Shown here piece after piece: positions 26,565-33,890 of a stretch of 64,000 bases of DNA (position 1 is the first letter of the stretch; the number at the start of each line of letters is the position of its first letter). The notes under the pieces are model-generated. The model was not told the origin of the DNA. It searched no databases and saw only the letters and a program-made list of their open reading frames with translations. Source of the stretch: Streptomyces geranii (lineage in GTDB: Bacteria > Actinomycetota > Actinomycetes > Streptomycetales > Streptomycetaceae); NCBI RefSeq assembly GCF_002954775.1, contig NZ_PJME01000007.1, positions 282,834 through 346,833 of the forward strand, given 5' to 3'. The position numbers and the translations under genes were made by a program.

Positions 26565-27251
26565 TCAGTTGTCGCGGATGAACTGCCTGGCCAGCTGATC
26601 GCCCAGGGAGACCGCCGCGCCGTGGCTCTCGATGGGGGAGACCTGGGAGTTCTTGAACAGGATGTACGTCACCCCGGAGTCGGTGCCGCCGGTCTCCGGG
26701 TCGGGGTCGATGCCGAGGGCCTGGGCGGTGGCGTACGACGCCTCGCCGATGATCTTCGTGGGGCCGGTGTCGCCGACGACCGCGTACTGGACCTTGTTGT
26801 TGTAGATCACGGCGACCACACCGCCGCCCTTGATGCCCGCGCCGGAGTAGTTCCAGATGGAGCTGGAGCTGGGCACGACGACGTACGGCAGTGAATCCGC
26901 CTTGAGCGGCTTGCCGTTGGACTGGTGGAACGCCGTGTCGTCCTGGTACCAGGGGTCGGTGTTCTCGTTGCACTTCGACGTGCGCTGGCCGTCGCAGTCG
27001 ATGTCCATGTCGGCCTTCCAGAACACGGCGCCGTTCTTGCCGCACACCGGGATCGTGGCCGAAGTCTCCTCGTCGGTGCGGTACTTGCCGTTGGAGAGCT
27101 GCGAGCAGGACGTCACCTTGGCGAGGAGGTCGGCCGCGCTGACCGAGCCCTCCCGGACGGAGGGCGGCCCTGAGGCGTACGAGGGGAGCGCGGCGGCGGC
27201 GAGCAGGGCTGCGCCGGTGGCCGCGGCGAGGGTCAGTGTTCGAGAGCGCAC
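26565..27251 (-). CDS. Secreted chitosanase, GH75
   Basis: The 228-residue protein has a signal peptide (1 to about 27, LTLAAATGAALLAAAALPSYA) and the GH75 fold landmarks: IPVCGKNGAVFWKADMDIDCDG (the DxD pair near the catalytic aspartate), TDPWYQDDTAFHQSNGKPL, LPYVVVPSSSSIWNYSG and AVVGDTGPTKIIGEAS. It cleaves beta-1,4-linked glucosamine polymers outside the cell. The GTG start follows AGAAGGG. A palindrome resembling the CsnR operator of Streptomyces chitosanase genes lies just upstream, which supports the assignment and implies induction by chitosan oligomers. Confidence 0.93.
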   Translation of the reverse strand: MRSRTLTLAAATGAALLAAAALPSYASGPPSVREGSVSAADLLAKVTSCSQLSNGKYRTDEETSATIPVCGKNGAVFWKADMDIDCDGQRTSKCNENTDPWYQDDTAFHQSNGKPLKADSLPYVVVPSSSSIWNYSGAGIKGGGVVAVIYNNKVQYAVVGDTGPTKIIGEASYATAQALGIDPDPETGGTDSGVTYILFKNSQVSPIESHGAAVSLGDQLARQFIRDN

Positions 27252-27268
27252 TGTGGGGGGACCCTTCT

Positions 27269-27287
27269 GTTAGGAAAGTTTCCTTAC
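27269..27287. promoter_or_regulatory. CsnR-like operator upstream of chitosanase
   Basis: GTTAGGAAAGTTTCCTTAC is a 19-bp palindrome with 8 of 9 arm positions matching. It lies 18 bp before the chitosanase start. Streptomyces chitosanase genes are repressed by the ROK-family CsnR through a palindrome of this AGGAAA-TTTCCT type; the match is from memory. Confidence 0.75.
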
Positions 27288-27450
27288 CGGGTGTGATCCA
27301 AGGTGGACCTGTCCGCATGCCCGCGTCAACCCTGTCGACGGCTGTCGGTGGTGGGACGTGCCGGAGGCCGGGCCGGAGCCCGGGGAGGAGGGGCGGAGGG
27401 TGGTTCGCGGGGGAGCGCGGGTGTTCGGGCCGGTGCGCGCGGGCAAGCGA

Positions 27451-27494
27451 AACGCCCCGGAACCGCGACCGTGGCCGGCGCGGACCGGGGCGTT
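27451..27494. terminator. Hairpin downstream of the aldo/keto reductase gene
   Basis: AACGCCCCGG and CCGGGGCGTT form a perfect 10-bp stem with a 24-nt loop, 36 bp past the reductase stop. Confidence 0.6.
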
Positions 27495-27529
27495 GCCGTG
27501 GCTGTGGTCAGCCCGCCTCGGAGCTGTCG

Positions 27530-28366
27530 TCAGCCCGTCTCGAAGGTGGCCGGGTCCGGGCCGAGCCGGCGGTCCTCGTTCAGCGCGCTGATCGCGGCGA
27601 GGTCCTCCGTGTCCAGGCTGAAGTCGAAGACCTCGATGTTCTCCTTGATCCGGGACGGCGTCACGGACTTGGGGATCACCACGTTCCCGAGCTGGAGGTG
27701 CCAGCGCAGGACGATCTGGGCCGGCGTACGCCCGTGCTTCTGGGCGATGGCGACGATCGCGGGGACCTCCAGCAGGCCCTTGCCCGAGCCGAGCGGGGAC
27801 CAGGCCTCCGTGGCGATGCCCTGCTCCGCGTGGTACTCGCGGGAGGCGTGCTGCTGGAGGTGCGGGTGCAGCTCGATCTGGTTGACGGCCGGGATGACCG
27901 ACGTCTCGGCGAGGAGCCGGTCGAGGTGCTCCGGCAGGAAGTTGGAGACACCGATGGCCTTGGCGCGGCCGTCCGCGGCGAGCTTCTCGAACGCCTTGTA
28001 CGTGTCGACGAACTTCCCCTTGGCCGGCTGCGGCCAGTGGATCAGATACAGGTCGACGTACTCCAGGCCGAGCTTGTCCAGGGAGGTGTCGAAGGCGCGG
28101 AGCGTGGAGTCGTACCCCTGGTCGCCGTTCCAGAGCTTGGTGGTGACGAAGAGGTCCGCGCGGGGGACGCCGGCGGCGGCGATGGCCTTTCCGGTGCCCT
28201 CTTCGTTGCCGTAGATCGCCGCGGTGTCGATGCTGCGGTAGCCGGTCTCGAGTGCGGTGGCGACCGCCCGCTCCGCCTCGTCGTCCGGCACCTGCCAGAC
28301 GCCGAAGCCCAGCTGGGGCATCTCGACGCCGTTGTTCAGGATGATCGGGGGGACCTTGCTGCTCAC
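27530..28366 (-). CDS. Aldo/keto reductase
   Basis: The 278-residue protein is a typical AKR (AKR5-like 2,5-diketo-gluconate reductase type). It opens VPPIILNNGVEMPQLGFGVWQV, and the catalytic tetrad is visible: Asp and Tyr in SIDTAAIYGNE, Lys in VTTKLWNGD and His in LYLIHWPQP. The NADPH-binding C-terminal signature VIPKSVTPSRIKEN is intact. It reduces sugar or aliphatic carbonyls with NADPH in the cytoplasm. The GTG at 28366 gives the family start; AAGGATCGAGAG lies upstream. It is divergent from the Tat protein at 28611. Confidence 0.95.
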   Translation of the reverse strand: MSSKVPPIILNNGVEMPQLGFGVWQVPDDEAERAVATALETGYRSIDTAAIYGNEEGTGKAIAAAGVPRADLFVTTKLWNGDQGYDSTLRAFDTSLDKLGLEYVDLYLIHWPQPAKGKFVDTYKAFEKLAADGRAKAIGVSNFLPEHLDRLLAETSVIPAVNQIELHPHLQQHASREYHAEQGIATEAWSPLGSGKGLLEVPAIVAIAQKHGRTPAQIVLRWHLQLGNVVIPKSVTPSRIKENIEVFDFSLDTEDLAAISALNEDRRLGPDPATFETG

Positions 28367-28610
28367 GAGCTCTCGATCCTTCAGTCGTCGGGTGGAACTC
28401 CCATGGTCAACGATCACGGGCCGGGATGCATTCCTGATCGCGGACCTCGTCCGCCTGCCCGCGGATTGGCCGGAAACACCTCGGCCGACGCGAACACATT
28501 GGTACGGACTATTGACCGTGGGCTGTCATCCGGCGACTCTGTATCCCGCCAAGGAACGTGATGGTGAACGTCGTGCACATATGTAACCCCCCACGTCGAG
28601 GTGATCCCCC

Positions 28611-29405
28611 ATGAACACATCCAGGCGAACCCTGCTCGGTGCCGCACTCGGCGGAGCCGCCGGAGCCGCCGTCGGACTCCCGGCCCTCGCCGGGCCCGCC
28701 CACGCCGCCTCCTGGCAGCAGAAGTGGGCGCCCTCCGCGAGCGGTGCCGGGCTCGGTGCCTTCGAGACGATCGAGGACGACCGCGCCGACTCCCACACCG
28801 CAGGACAGCCGCACATCTACGCCACCGGAAACAACTGGCGCTTCAACATGCACACCCGCGACCGCGACACCTCGACCGACCGCCAGCGCCAGGAGGTCAC
28901 CGGACTGCGCAACGGCAGCGGCAGCAACTACCTCAAGTGGACCGAGGGGCAGACCTGGCGGGTCACGTACTCGATGTACATCCCCAGCTCCCTCAAGGCG
29001 ACGACCACCTTCACCCACATCATGCAGATGAAGCAGCCCGGCGCCGGCACCTCGCCGATGGTCGTGCAGTCGCTGCGCCGGGTGAACGGCGTGCAGACCA
29101 TCGAACTCAAGCTGCCCATCGACGACATACTCGTCGGCCGTACCGACCTCGAACCGCTCCACGACAGCTGGACGGACGTCGACTTCCAGATCAAGGTCGG
29201 CAACGGCTCGGCGGGCTCGGTCCGTTGGATACTCAGGAGCGGCTCGACCACGGTCGTCGACGTCTCCCGCACCGGCGTCGACACCTTCCTCGCCGACCGG
29301 GTGCGCCCCAAGTGGGGCATCTACCGTTCCCTGGGCGACACTTCGGGCTCGCTTCAGGACTGCCACCTGCTGCTCACCAACCTGCGCGGCTATCAACTCG
29401 TCTGA
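28611..29405 (+). CDS. Tat-exported protein, possible polysaccharide lyase
   Basis: The 264-residue protein has a twin-arginine signal (SRRTLLGAALGGAAGAAVGLPALAGPAHA, cleavage near residue 33). A beta-strand-rich domain follows with WRFNMHTRDRDTSTDRQRQEV, WRVTYSMYIPSSL, FTHIMQMKQPG, WTDVDFQIKVG and RPKWGIYRSL. That pattern (RxRxE near the start, HxxQ/MK, a KxGxYRS strand) is seen in jelly-roll polysaccharide lyases such as PL20 or the Pfam Polysacc_lyase group. A glucuronan- or alginate-like substrate is possible but not shown. It sits beside other polymer-degrading genes. The ATG follows GAGGTGATC. Confidence 0.7.
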   Translation: MNTSRRTLLGAALGGAAGAAVGLPALAGPAHAASWQQKWAPSASGAGLGAFETIEDDRADSHTAGQPHIYATGNNWRFNMHTRDRDTSTDRQRQEVTGLRNGSGSNYLKWTEGQTWRVTYSMYIPSSLKATTTFTHIMQMKQPGAGTSPMVVQSLRRVNGVQTIELKLPIDDILVGRTDLEPLHDSWTDVDFQIKVGNGSAGSVRWILRSGSTTVVDVSRTGVDTFLADRVRPKWGIYRSLGDTSGSLQDCHLLLTNLRGYQLV

Positions 29406-29417
29406 CGGCGACGGGAG

Positions 29418-31244
29418 TCAGGCCCGGTAGAGGGCCTCGACCTCCTTCGCGTACGCGTTCTCGATCGCCTTGCGCTTCAGCTTCAGGGACGGCGTCAGCA
29501 GACCGTGCTCCTCGGTGAACGGCTGGGCCAGGATACGGAAGGTGCGGATCTGTTCGGCCCTGGAGACAAGGGTGTTGGCGGCCACCACCGCCCGCCGCAC
29601 CTCCTTCTCCAGGTCGGCGTCGCGGACCAGTTCCGTCGGGGTCAGCTGCGGCTTCTCACGCATGGTGAGCCAGTGCTCGACCGCCTCCGGGTCCAGGGTG
29701 ACGAGAGCGGCGATGTACGGGCGGTCGTTGCCGACCACGATGCACTGGGCGACCAGCGGATGGTCCCGGACACGCTCCTCCAGGCCGCCCGGGGCGACGC
29801 TCTTGCCGCCCGACGTCACCAGGATCTCCTTCTTGCGGCCGGTGATCGTGAGGAAGCCGTCCTCGTCCAGGGAGCCCAGGTCGCCGGTGGCGAGCCAGCC
29901 GTCGTGCAGGGTCTCGTCCGTCGCCTTCTGGTTGTTCAGATAGCCCTGGAAGACGTTGTCGCCGCGCAGCCAGATCTCGCCGTCGTCCGCGATGTGCACG
30001 GTCATGCCCGGGATGGCCTGCCCGACCGTGCCGTAGCGGGTGCGCCCGGGCGGGTTCGCGGTGGCCGCCGCCGTCGTCTCCGTCAGCCCGTAGCCCTCGT
30101 ATATATGGACGCCCGCGCCCGCGAAGAACAGTCCGAGCCGCCGGTCCATCGCCGAACCGCCCGTCATGGCCTGCCGTACGCGCCCGCCCATCGCGGCCCT
30201 GATCTTGGCGTACACGAGCTTCTCGAAGACCTGGTGCTGCATCCGCAGCCCCGCCGACGGGCCGGGGCCCACGTCCCAGGCCTTCTCCTCCACGGCCTCC
30301 GCGTACCGCACCGCGCACTCTACGGCCTTCTCGAACGGGCCGGACCTCCCCTCCCGCTCGGCCTTGCGGCGGGCCGCGTTGAAGACCTTCTCGAAGATGT
30401 ACGGCACCCCGAGGAAGAAGGTGGGCCGGAAGGCGGCGAGGTCGGGCAGCAGGGCCGCCGCGTTCAGCTGCGGCTGATGGCCGAAACGGACCCCGCCGCG
30501 GATCGCGGCCACCTGCACCATCCGCCCGAAGACATGGGCGAGGGGGAGAAAGAGGAGCGTGGCCGCCTCGTCGCCCTTCCTGGAGTGGAACACCGGTTCC
30601 CAGCGCCCGATCATCGTGTCCGCCTCGAACATGAAGTTGGCGTGGGTGATCACACAGCCCTTGGGGCGGCCCGTGGTGCCGGAGGTGTAGATGATCGTCG
30701 CCGTCGACTCGGGCGTCACCGCGAGCCGCTGCCGGTGCACGATGTCGTCGTCGAGGTGCGCGCCCGCCTCGTACAGCTCCTGCACGGCCCCCACGTCCAG
30801 CTGCCACAACCGGCGGAACCGGGGCAGCCGGTCGATGACCGTGGCGATCGTCATCGCGTGGTCCTCGTGCTCCACCATCGCCGCCGTCACCTCGGCGTCG
30901 TACAGCATCCAGAAGACCTGCTCGGCCGACGACGTCGGATAGACCGGCACCACCTGGGCGCCGATCGTCCACAGCGCGTAGTCGAAGAGCGTCCACTCGT
31001 AGCGCGTACGGGACATGATCGCGACGCGGTCCCCGAACCGGATGCCCTGCGCGAGCAGCCCCTTGGCGAGGGCGAACACCTCGTCACGGAACTCACCGGC
31101 GGTCACGTCCCGCCACTCGCCGGCCTCGTCCTTGCGGCCGAGCGCGACGCGGAGCGGGTCTTCCTGGGCATGCTCGTAGACCACGTCGGCCAGGCCGCCC
31201 ACGGGCGGCGCCAACGCCAACGGAGGGTTGGTGAATTCGCGCAA
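29418..31244 (-). CDS. Long-chain acyl-CoA synthetase (AMP-forming)
   Basis: This protein of about 608 residues is an ANL-superfamily ligase of the FAA1/FadD15 type. It has the P-loop-like IIYTSGTTGRPKG, YGLTETTAAAT, GWLATGDLGSLDEDGFLTITGRKKEILVTSGGKSVAP and a C-terminal SLKLKRKAI with the lysine region. It activates fatty acids to acyl-CoA through an acyl-AMP intermediate, probably at the membrane. I prefer the TTG start at 31244 because AGGAG lies 5 nt upstream and homologues begin LREF; a GTG at 31262 is the alternative. The stop is only 12 bp from that of the convergent Tat-protein gene. Confidence 0.92.
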   Translation of the reverse strand: MREFTNPPLALAPPVGGLADVVYEHAQEDPLRVALGRKDEAGEWRDVTAGEFRDEVFALAKGLLAQGIRFGDRVAIMSRTRYEWTLFDYALWTIGAQVVPVYPTSSAEQVFWMLYDAEVTAAMVEHEDHAMTIATVIDRLPRFRRLWQLDVGAVQELYEAGAHLDDDIVHRQRLAVTPESTATIIYTSGTTGRPKGCVITHANFMFEADTMIGRWEPVFHSRKGDEAATLLFLPLAHVFGRMVQVAAIRGGVRFGHQPQLNAAALLPDLAAFRPTFFLGVPYIFEKVFNAARRKAEREGRSGPFEKAVECAVRYAEAVEEKAWDVGPGPSAGLRMQHQVFEKLVYAKIRAAMGGRVRQAMTGGSAMDRRLGLFFAGAGVHIYEGYGLTETTAAATANPPGRTRYGTVGQAIPGMTVHIADDGEIWLRGDNVFQGYLNNQKATDETLHDGWLATGDLGSLDEDGFLTITGRKKEILVTSGGKSVAPGGLEERVRDHPLVAQCIVVGNDRPYIAALVTLDPEAVEHWLTMREKPQLTPTELVRDADLEKEVRRAVVAANTLVSRAEQIRTFRILAQPFTEEHGLLTPSLKLKRKAIENAYAKEVEALYRA

Positions 31245-31392
31245 ACCCGCTCCTAGTGACACTCCGGCTCGGCGCGGTGAAAGCTACCTCACAGGTCTGT
31301 GCTCCGGCAGGGGGCGCCAACCCGAGCGGTGTTCAGCTTCCACGCCGTCGCCGGGCGGAAAATACGGCTGTATGGGTAGGGGACGGACAGAA

Positions 31393-31408
31393 TCTCTTAC
31401 GTACGAGA
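31393..31408. promoter_or_regulatory. Possible operator upstream of the acyl-CoA synthetase
   Basis: TCTCTTACGTACGAGA is an imperfect 16-bp palindrome (TACGTA core, TCTC/GAGA ends) in the 280-bp gap between the LysR stop and the synthetase start. It is of TetR-like form. The rest of this gap shows no other clear element. Confidence 0.35.
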
Positions 31409-31524
31409 AGGTTCCGATTCCTCAATCTCCACCGAATCCGACCGTCCCGGTCACCGCCCGCGCCAGGCATCTTGGGGCGCTCTTTAACATTCCGGCAAAC
31501 CTCCGAGCGTCCGTTCCCGCCCGG

Positions 31525-32388
31525 CTAACGCCGCTGCAGCCGGTCCCCGCTGGTAAGAATCGCCGCCGCCAGCGCGTCCGCCGCGCTCTGCGCCGACGTA
31601 CGACGACGGCCGTGCACCAGGACGAAGTCGACCCGGCCCAGCTCCGGCAGCCCGAAGCGGTCGGGTACGCGGACCAGGCCCGGCGGGATCAGACCGCGCG
31701 AGTGGGCCATCACACCGAGGCCCGCCCGGGCCGCCGCGATCAGGCCGTTGAGGCTGCCACTGGTGCAGGCGACCCGCCACGCCCGGCCCTGCCGCTCCAG
31801 CGCCTCCATGGCGAGGGCGCGGGTGATGCCCGGCGGCGGATACACGATCAGCGGCACCGGCCGGTCGGCGTCCAGCCGGAGCCGCTCCGCACCGATCCAC
31901 ACCAGCTCGTCGTGCCACACCGGCTCGCCGCGCGGGTCCTCGGGACGCCGCTTGGCCAGTACGAGGTCCAGCTTCCCGGCGGTCAACTGCTCGTGCAGGG
32001 TGCCCGACAGCTCGACGGTCAGCTCCAGATCGACCTCGGGATGGTCGTACCGGAAGCCCTCCAGGATCTCCGGCAGCCGGGTCAGCACGAAGTCCTCGGA
32101 CGCGCCGAACCGCAGCCGGCCGCGCAGCCGCGTACCCGTGAAGAACGCCGTCGCCTGCTCGTGCACCTCCAGGATGCGGCGGGCGAAACCGAGCATCACC
32201 TCGCCGTCCTCCGTCAGCTCCACGGAGTGCGTGTCCCGGGAGAACAGCTGCCGTCCGGCCGCGTCCTCGAGCCGCCGTACATGCTGGCTGACCGTCGACT
32301 GGCGCAGTCCGAGCCGCCGGGCGGCCTGCGTGAAGCTGAGCGTCTGGGCCACCGTCAGGAAGGTCCGCAGCTGAGAGGGGTCGTACAC
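31525..32388 (-). CDS. LysR-family transcriptional regulator
   Basis: The protein of about 287 residues has a LysR helix-turn-helix (YDPSQLRTFLTVAQTLSFTQAARRLGLRQSTVSQHVRRLEDAAGRQLFSRD) and a periplasmic-binding-protein-like effector domain (GRLRFGASEDFVLTRLPEILEGF, then VYPPPG and GLGVMAHSRGLIP). The GTG at 32388 matches the usual family start. An ATG at 32409 would overlap the palindrome at 32406-32424, which I take as the operator. It is divergent from the BASS-family transporter, the obvious regulated target; the coinducer is probably the transported anion. Confidence 0.93.
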   Translation of the reverse strand: MYDPSQLRTFLTVAQTLSFTQAARRLGLRQSTVSQHVRRLEDAAGRQLFSRDTHSVELTEDGEVMLGFARRILEVHEQATAFFTGTRLRGRLRFGASEDFVLTRLPEILEGFRYDHPEVDLELTVELSGTLHEQLTAGKLDLVLAKRRPEDPRGEPVWHDELVWIGAERLRLDADRPVPLIVYPPPGITRALAMEALERQGRAWRVACTSGSLNGLIAAARAGLGVMAHSRGLIPPGLVRVPDRFGLPELGRVDFVLVHGRRRTSAQSAADALAAAILTSGDRLQRR

Positions 32389-32405
32389 GCCTCCACCGTA
32401 GCGCG

Positions 32406-32424
32406 TCATCGCGAAACGTGATGA
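32406..32424. promoter_or_regulatory. Palindrome between LysR and transporter genes
   Basis: TCATCGCGAAACGTGATGA is a 19-bp palindrome with arms matching at TCATC-x-CG. It contains a LysR-type T-N11-A and is the likely site for control of both divergent genes. Confidence 0.65.
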
Positions 32425-32529
32425 CAGTCAGAGCGGTGTACGGGATTCCCGATCACGAGGCCGAGGAGGACGATGGAAAGGGCACGACCGTCCCCGTATC
32501 CGCAGTACCCGCACGAGTAGTGGAGCACC

Positions 32530-33597
32530 GTGAAACGCCTGAAGTGGCCGAGCTGGATGCCGATCGACCCCTACATCCTGCTGTTGCTCGGCACGGTGGG
32601 TCTCGCGGCGCTCCTGCCCGCGCGCGGGACGGGCGCCGACGTCGCCTCCGGTGCCTCCACGGCCGCCATCGCCTTCCTCTTCTTCCTCTACGGCGCCCGC
32701 CTCTCCACCCGTGAGGCGCTGGCGGGACTGAAGCACTGGCGGCTGCACATCACGGTCCTCGCCTGTACGTTCGTCGTCTTCCCGCTGCTCGGCCTCGCCG
32801 CCCGCGGACTCGAACCGGTGTTCCTGACCCACGACCTCTACACCGGGCTGCTCTTCCTCACCCTCGTCCCGTCCACGATCCAGTCGTCGATCGCCTTCAC
32901 CTCGATGGCCCGGGGCAACGTGCCTGCCGCGATCTGCGCGGGCTCCTTCTCCTCCCTCGTCGGCATCGTCCTCACCCCGCTGCTCGCGGCCACCCTGCTG
33001 GGCTCCACCGGCGGCGGCTTCTCGATCGACTCGCTGCTGGAGATCGTCCTGCAGCTGCTGGTGCCGTTCGTCGCCGGGCAACTGCTGCGGCGCTGGATCG
33101 GCGCCTTCATCACCCGGCACAAGAAGGTGCTCGGGCTGGTCGACCGGGGCTCGATCCTCCTCGTCGTCTACACCGCGTTCAGCGAGGGCATGGTCCAGGG
33201 CATCTGGCACCAGGTCAGCCCGGTCCGGCTCGGCGGACTCCTGGTCGTCGAGGCCGTACTGCTCGCCGTGATGCTGGCGCTGACCTGGTACGGCGGCAGG
33301 GCGCTCGGCTTCGGCCGCGAGGACCGGATCGCGATCCAGTTCGCCGGCTCGAAGAAGTCCCTGGCCTCCGGACTCCCCATGGCGAGCGTCCTGTTCGGCG
33401 CCCACGCCTCACTGGCGGTGCTGCCCCTGATGCTCTTCCACCAGATGCAGCTGATGGTCTGCGCGGTCATCGCCAAACGCCGCTCGCAGGACCCGGTACC
33501 GGCGGAACAGCAACCGACGCAACCGGACCTGACGGAACCGGACCCGACGGCACAGCCCCGCATACCGGCCGAGCCCGGTACCGGCGTGCCCCGGTAG
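32530..33597 (+). CDS. Bile acid:sodium symporter (BASS/SBF-like) family transporter
   Basis: The 355-residue integral membrane protein has about ten hydrophobic helices and the SBF-like signatures LTLVPSTIQSSIAFTSMARGN and IQFAGSKKSLASGLPMA, which correspond to the two crossed sodium-binding regions. It is of the bacterial PF13593 type and likely imports an organic anion with sodium. The last 40 residues are a proline/threonine-rich cytoplasmic tail. The GTG start at 32530 follows GTGGAGC. It is divergent from the LysR gene, and a terminator follows at 33830. Confidence 0.9.
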   Translation: MKRLKWPSWMPIDPYILLLLGTVGLAALLPARGTGADVASGASTAAIAFLFFLYGARLSTREALAGLKHWRLHITVLACTFVVFPLLGLAARGLEPVFLTHDLYTGLLFLTLVPSTIQSSIAFTSMARGNVPAAICAGSFSSLVGIVLTPLLAATLLGSTGGGFSIDSLLEIVLQLLVPFVAGQLLRRWIGAFITRHKKVLGLVDRGSILLVVYTAFSEGMVQGIWHQVSPVRLGGLLVVEAVLLAVMLALTWYGGRALGFGREDRIAIQFAGSKKSLASGLPMASVLFGAHASLAVLPLMLFHQMQLMVCAVIAKRRSQDPVPAEQQPTQPDLTEPDPTAQPRIPAEPGTGVPR

Positions 33598-33776
33598 GCG
33601 CGCGGCCTTGTCGCCCTCGCGTCGTCGCGTCGGCGAGTGCCGCGCGGACGGCGGCGTGGACGAGACGCTGGAGCATGTCGCGGCCGGCCGGGGCATCTCC
33701 TTCCTGGCCCGTTCGGCGACGAGGACGCCGCGAAACGCGGCTGAGCGGTTCGGCCGGTTGCTTCTCTGTGGCGACC

Positions 33777-33820
33777 ATTCAGATCCTCTGCGGTGATCAT
33801 TGAGATCTTCTGCGGTGACC
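33777..33820. repeat. Tandem direct repeat, two 22-bp units
   Basis: Units 33777-33798 and 33799-33820 are adjacent and differ at only three positions; each contains CTGCGGTGA. A weaker third copy (CTCTGTGGCGACC) precedes them at about 33763. They lie in the gap between the transporter and sialidase genes, which holds no credible gene. Confidence 0.7.
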
Positions 33821-33829
33821 ACGCAGGAA

Positions 33830-33856
33830 GGGCGCACCTTCCGGGAAGGTACGCCC
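33830..33856. terminator. Terminator between transporter and sialidase genes
   Basis: GGGCG-C-ACCTTC pairs with GAAGGT-A-CGCCC (one mismatch) around a CGG loop, between convergent genes. Confidence 0.75.
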
Positions 33857-33890
33857 CTCGCGTGCTCCGGAGGCCGCTCCGGCGAACCGC

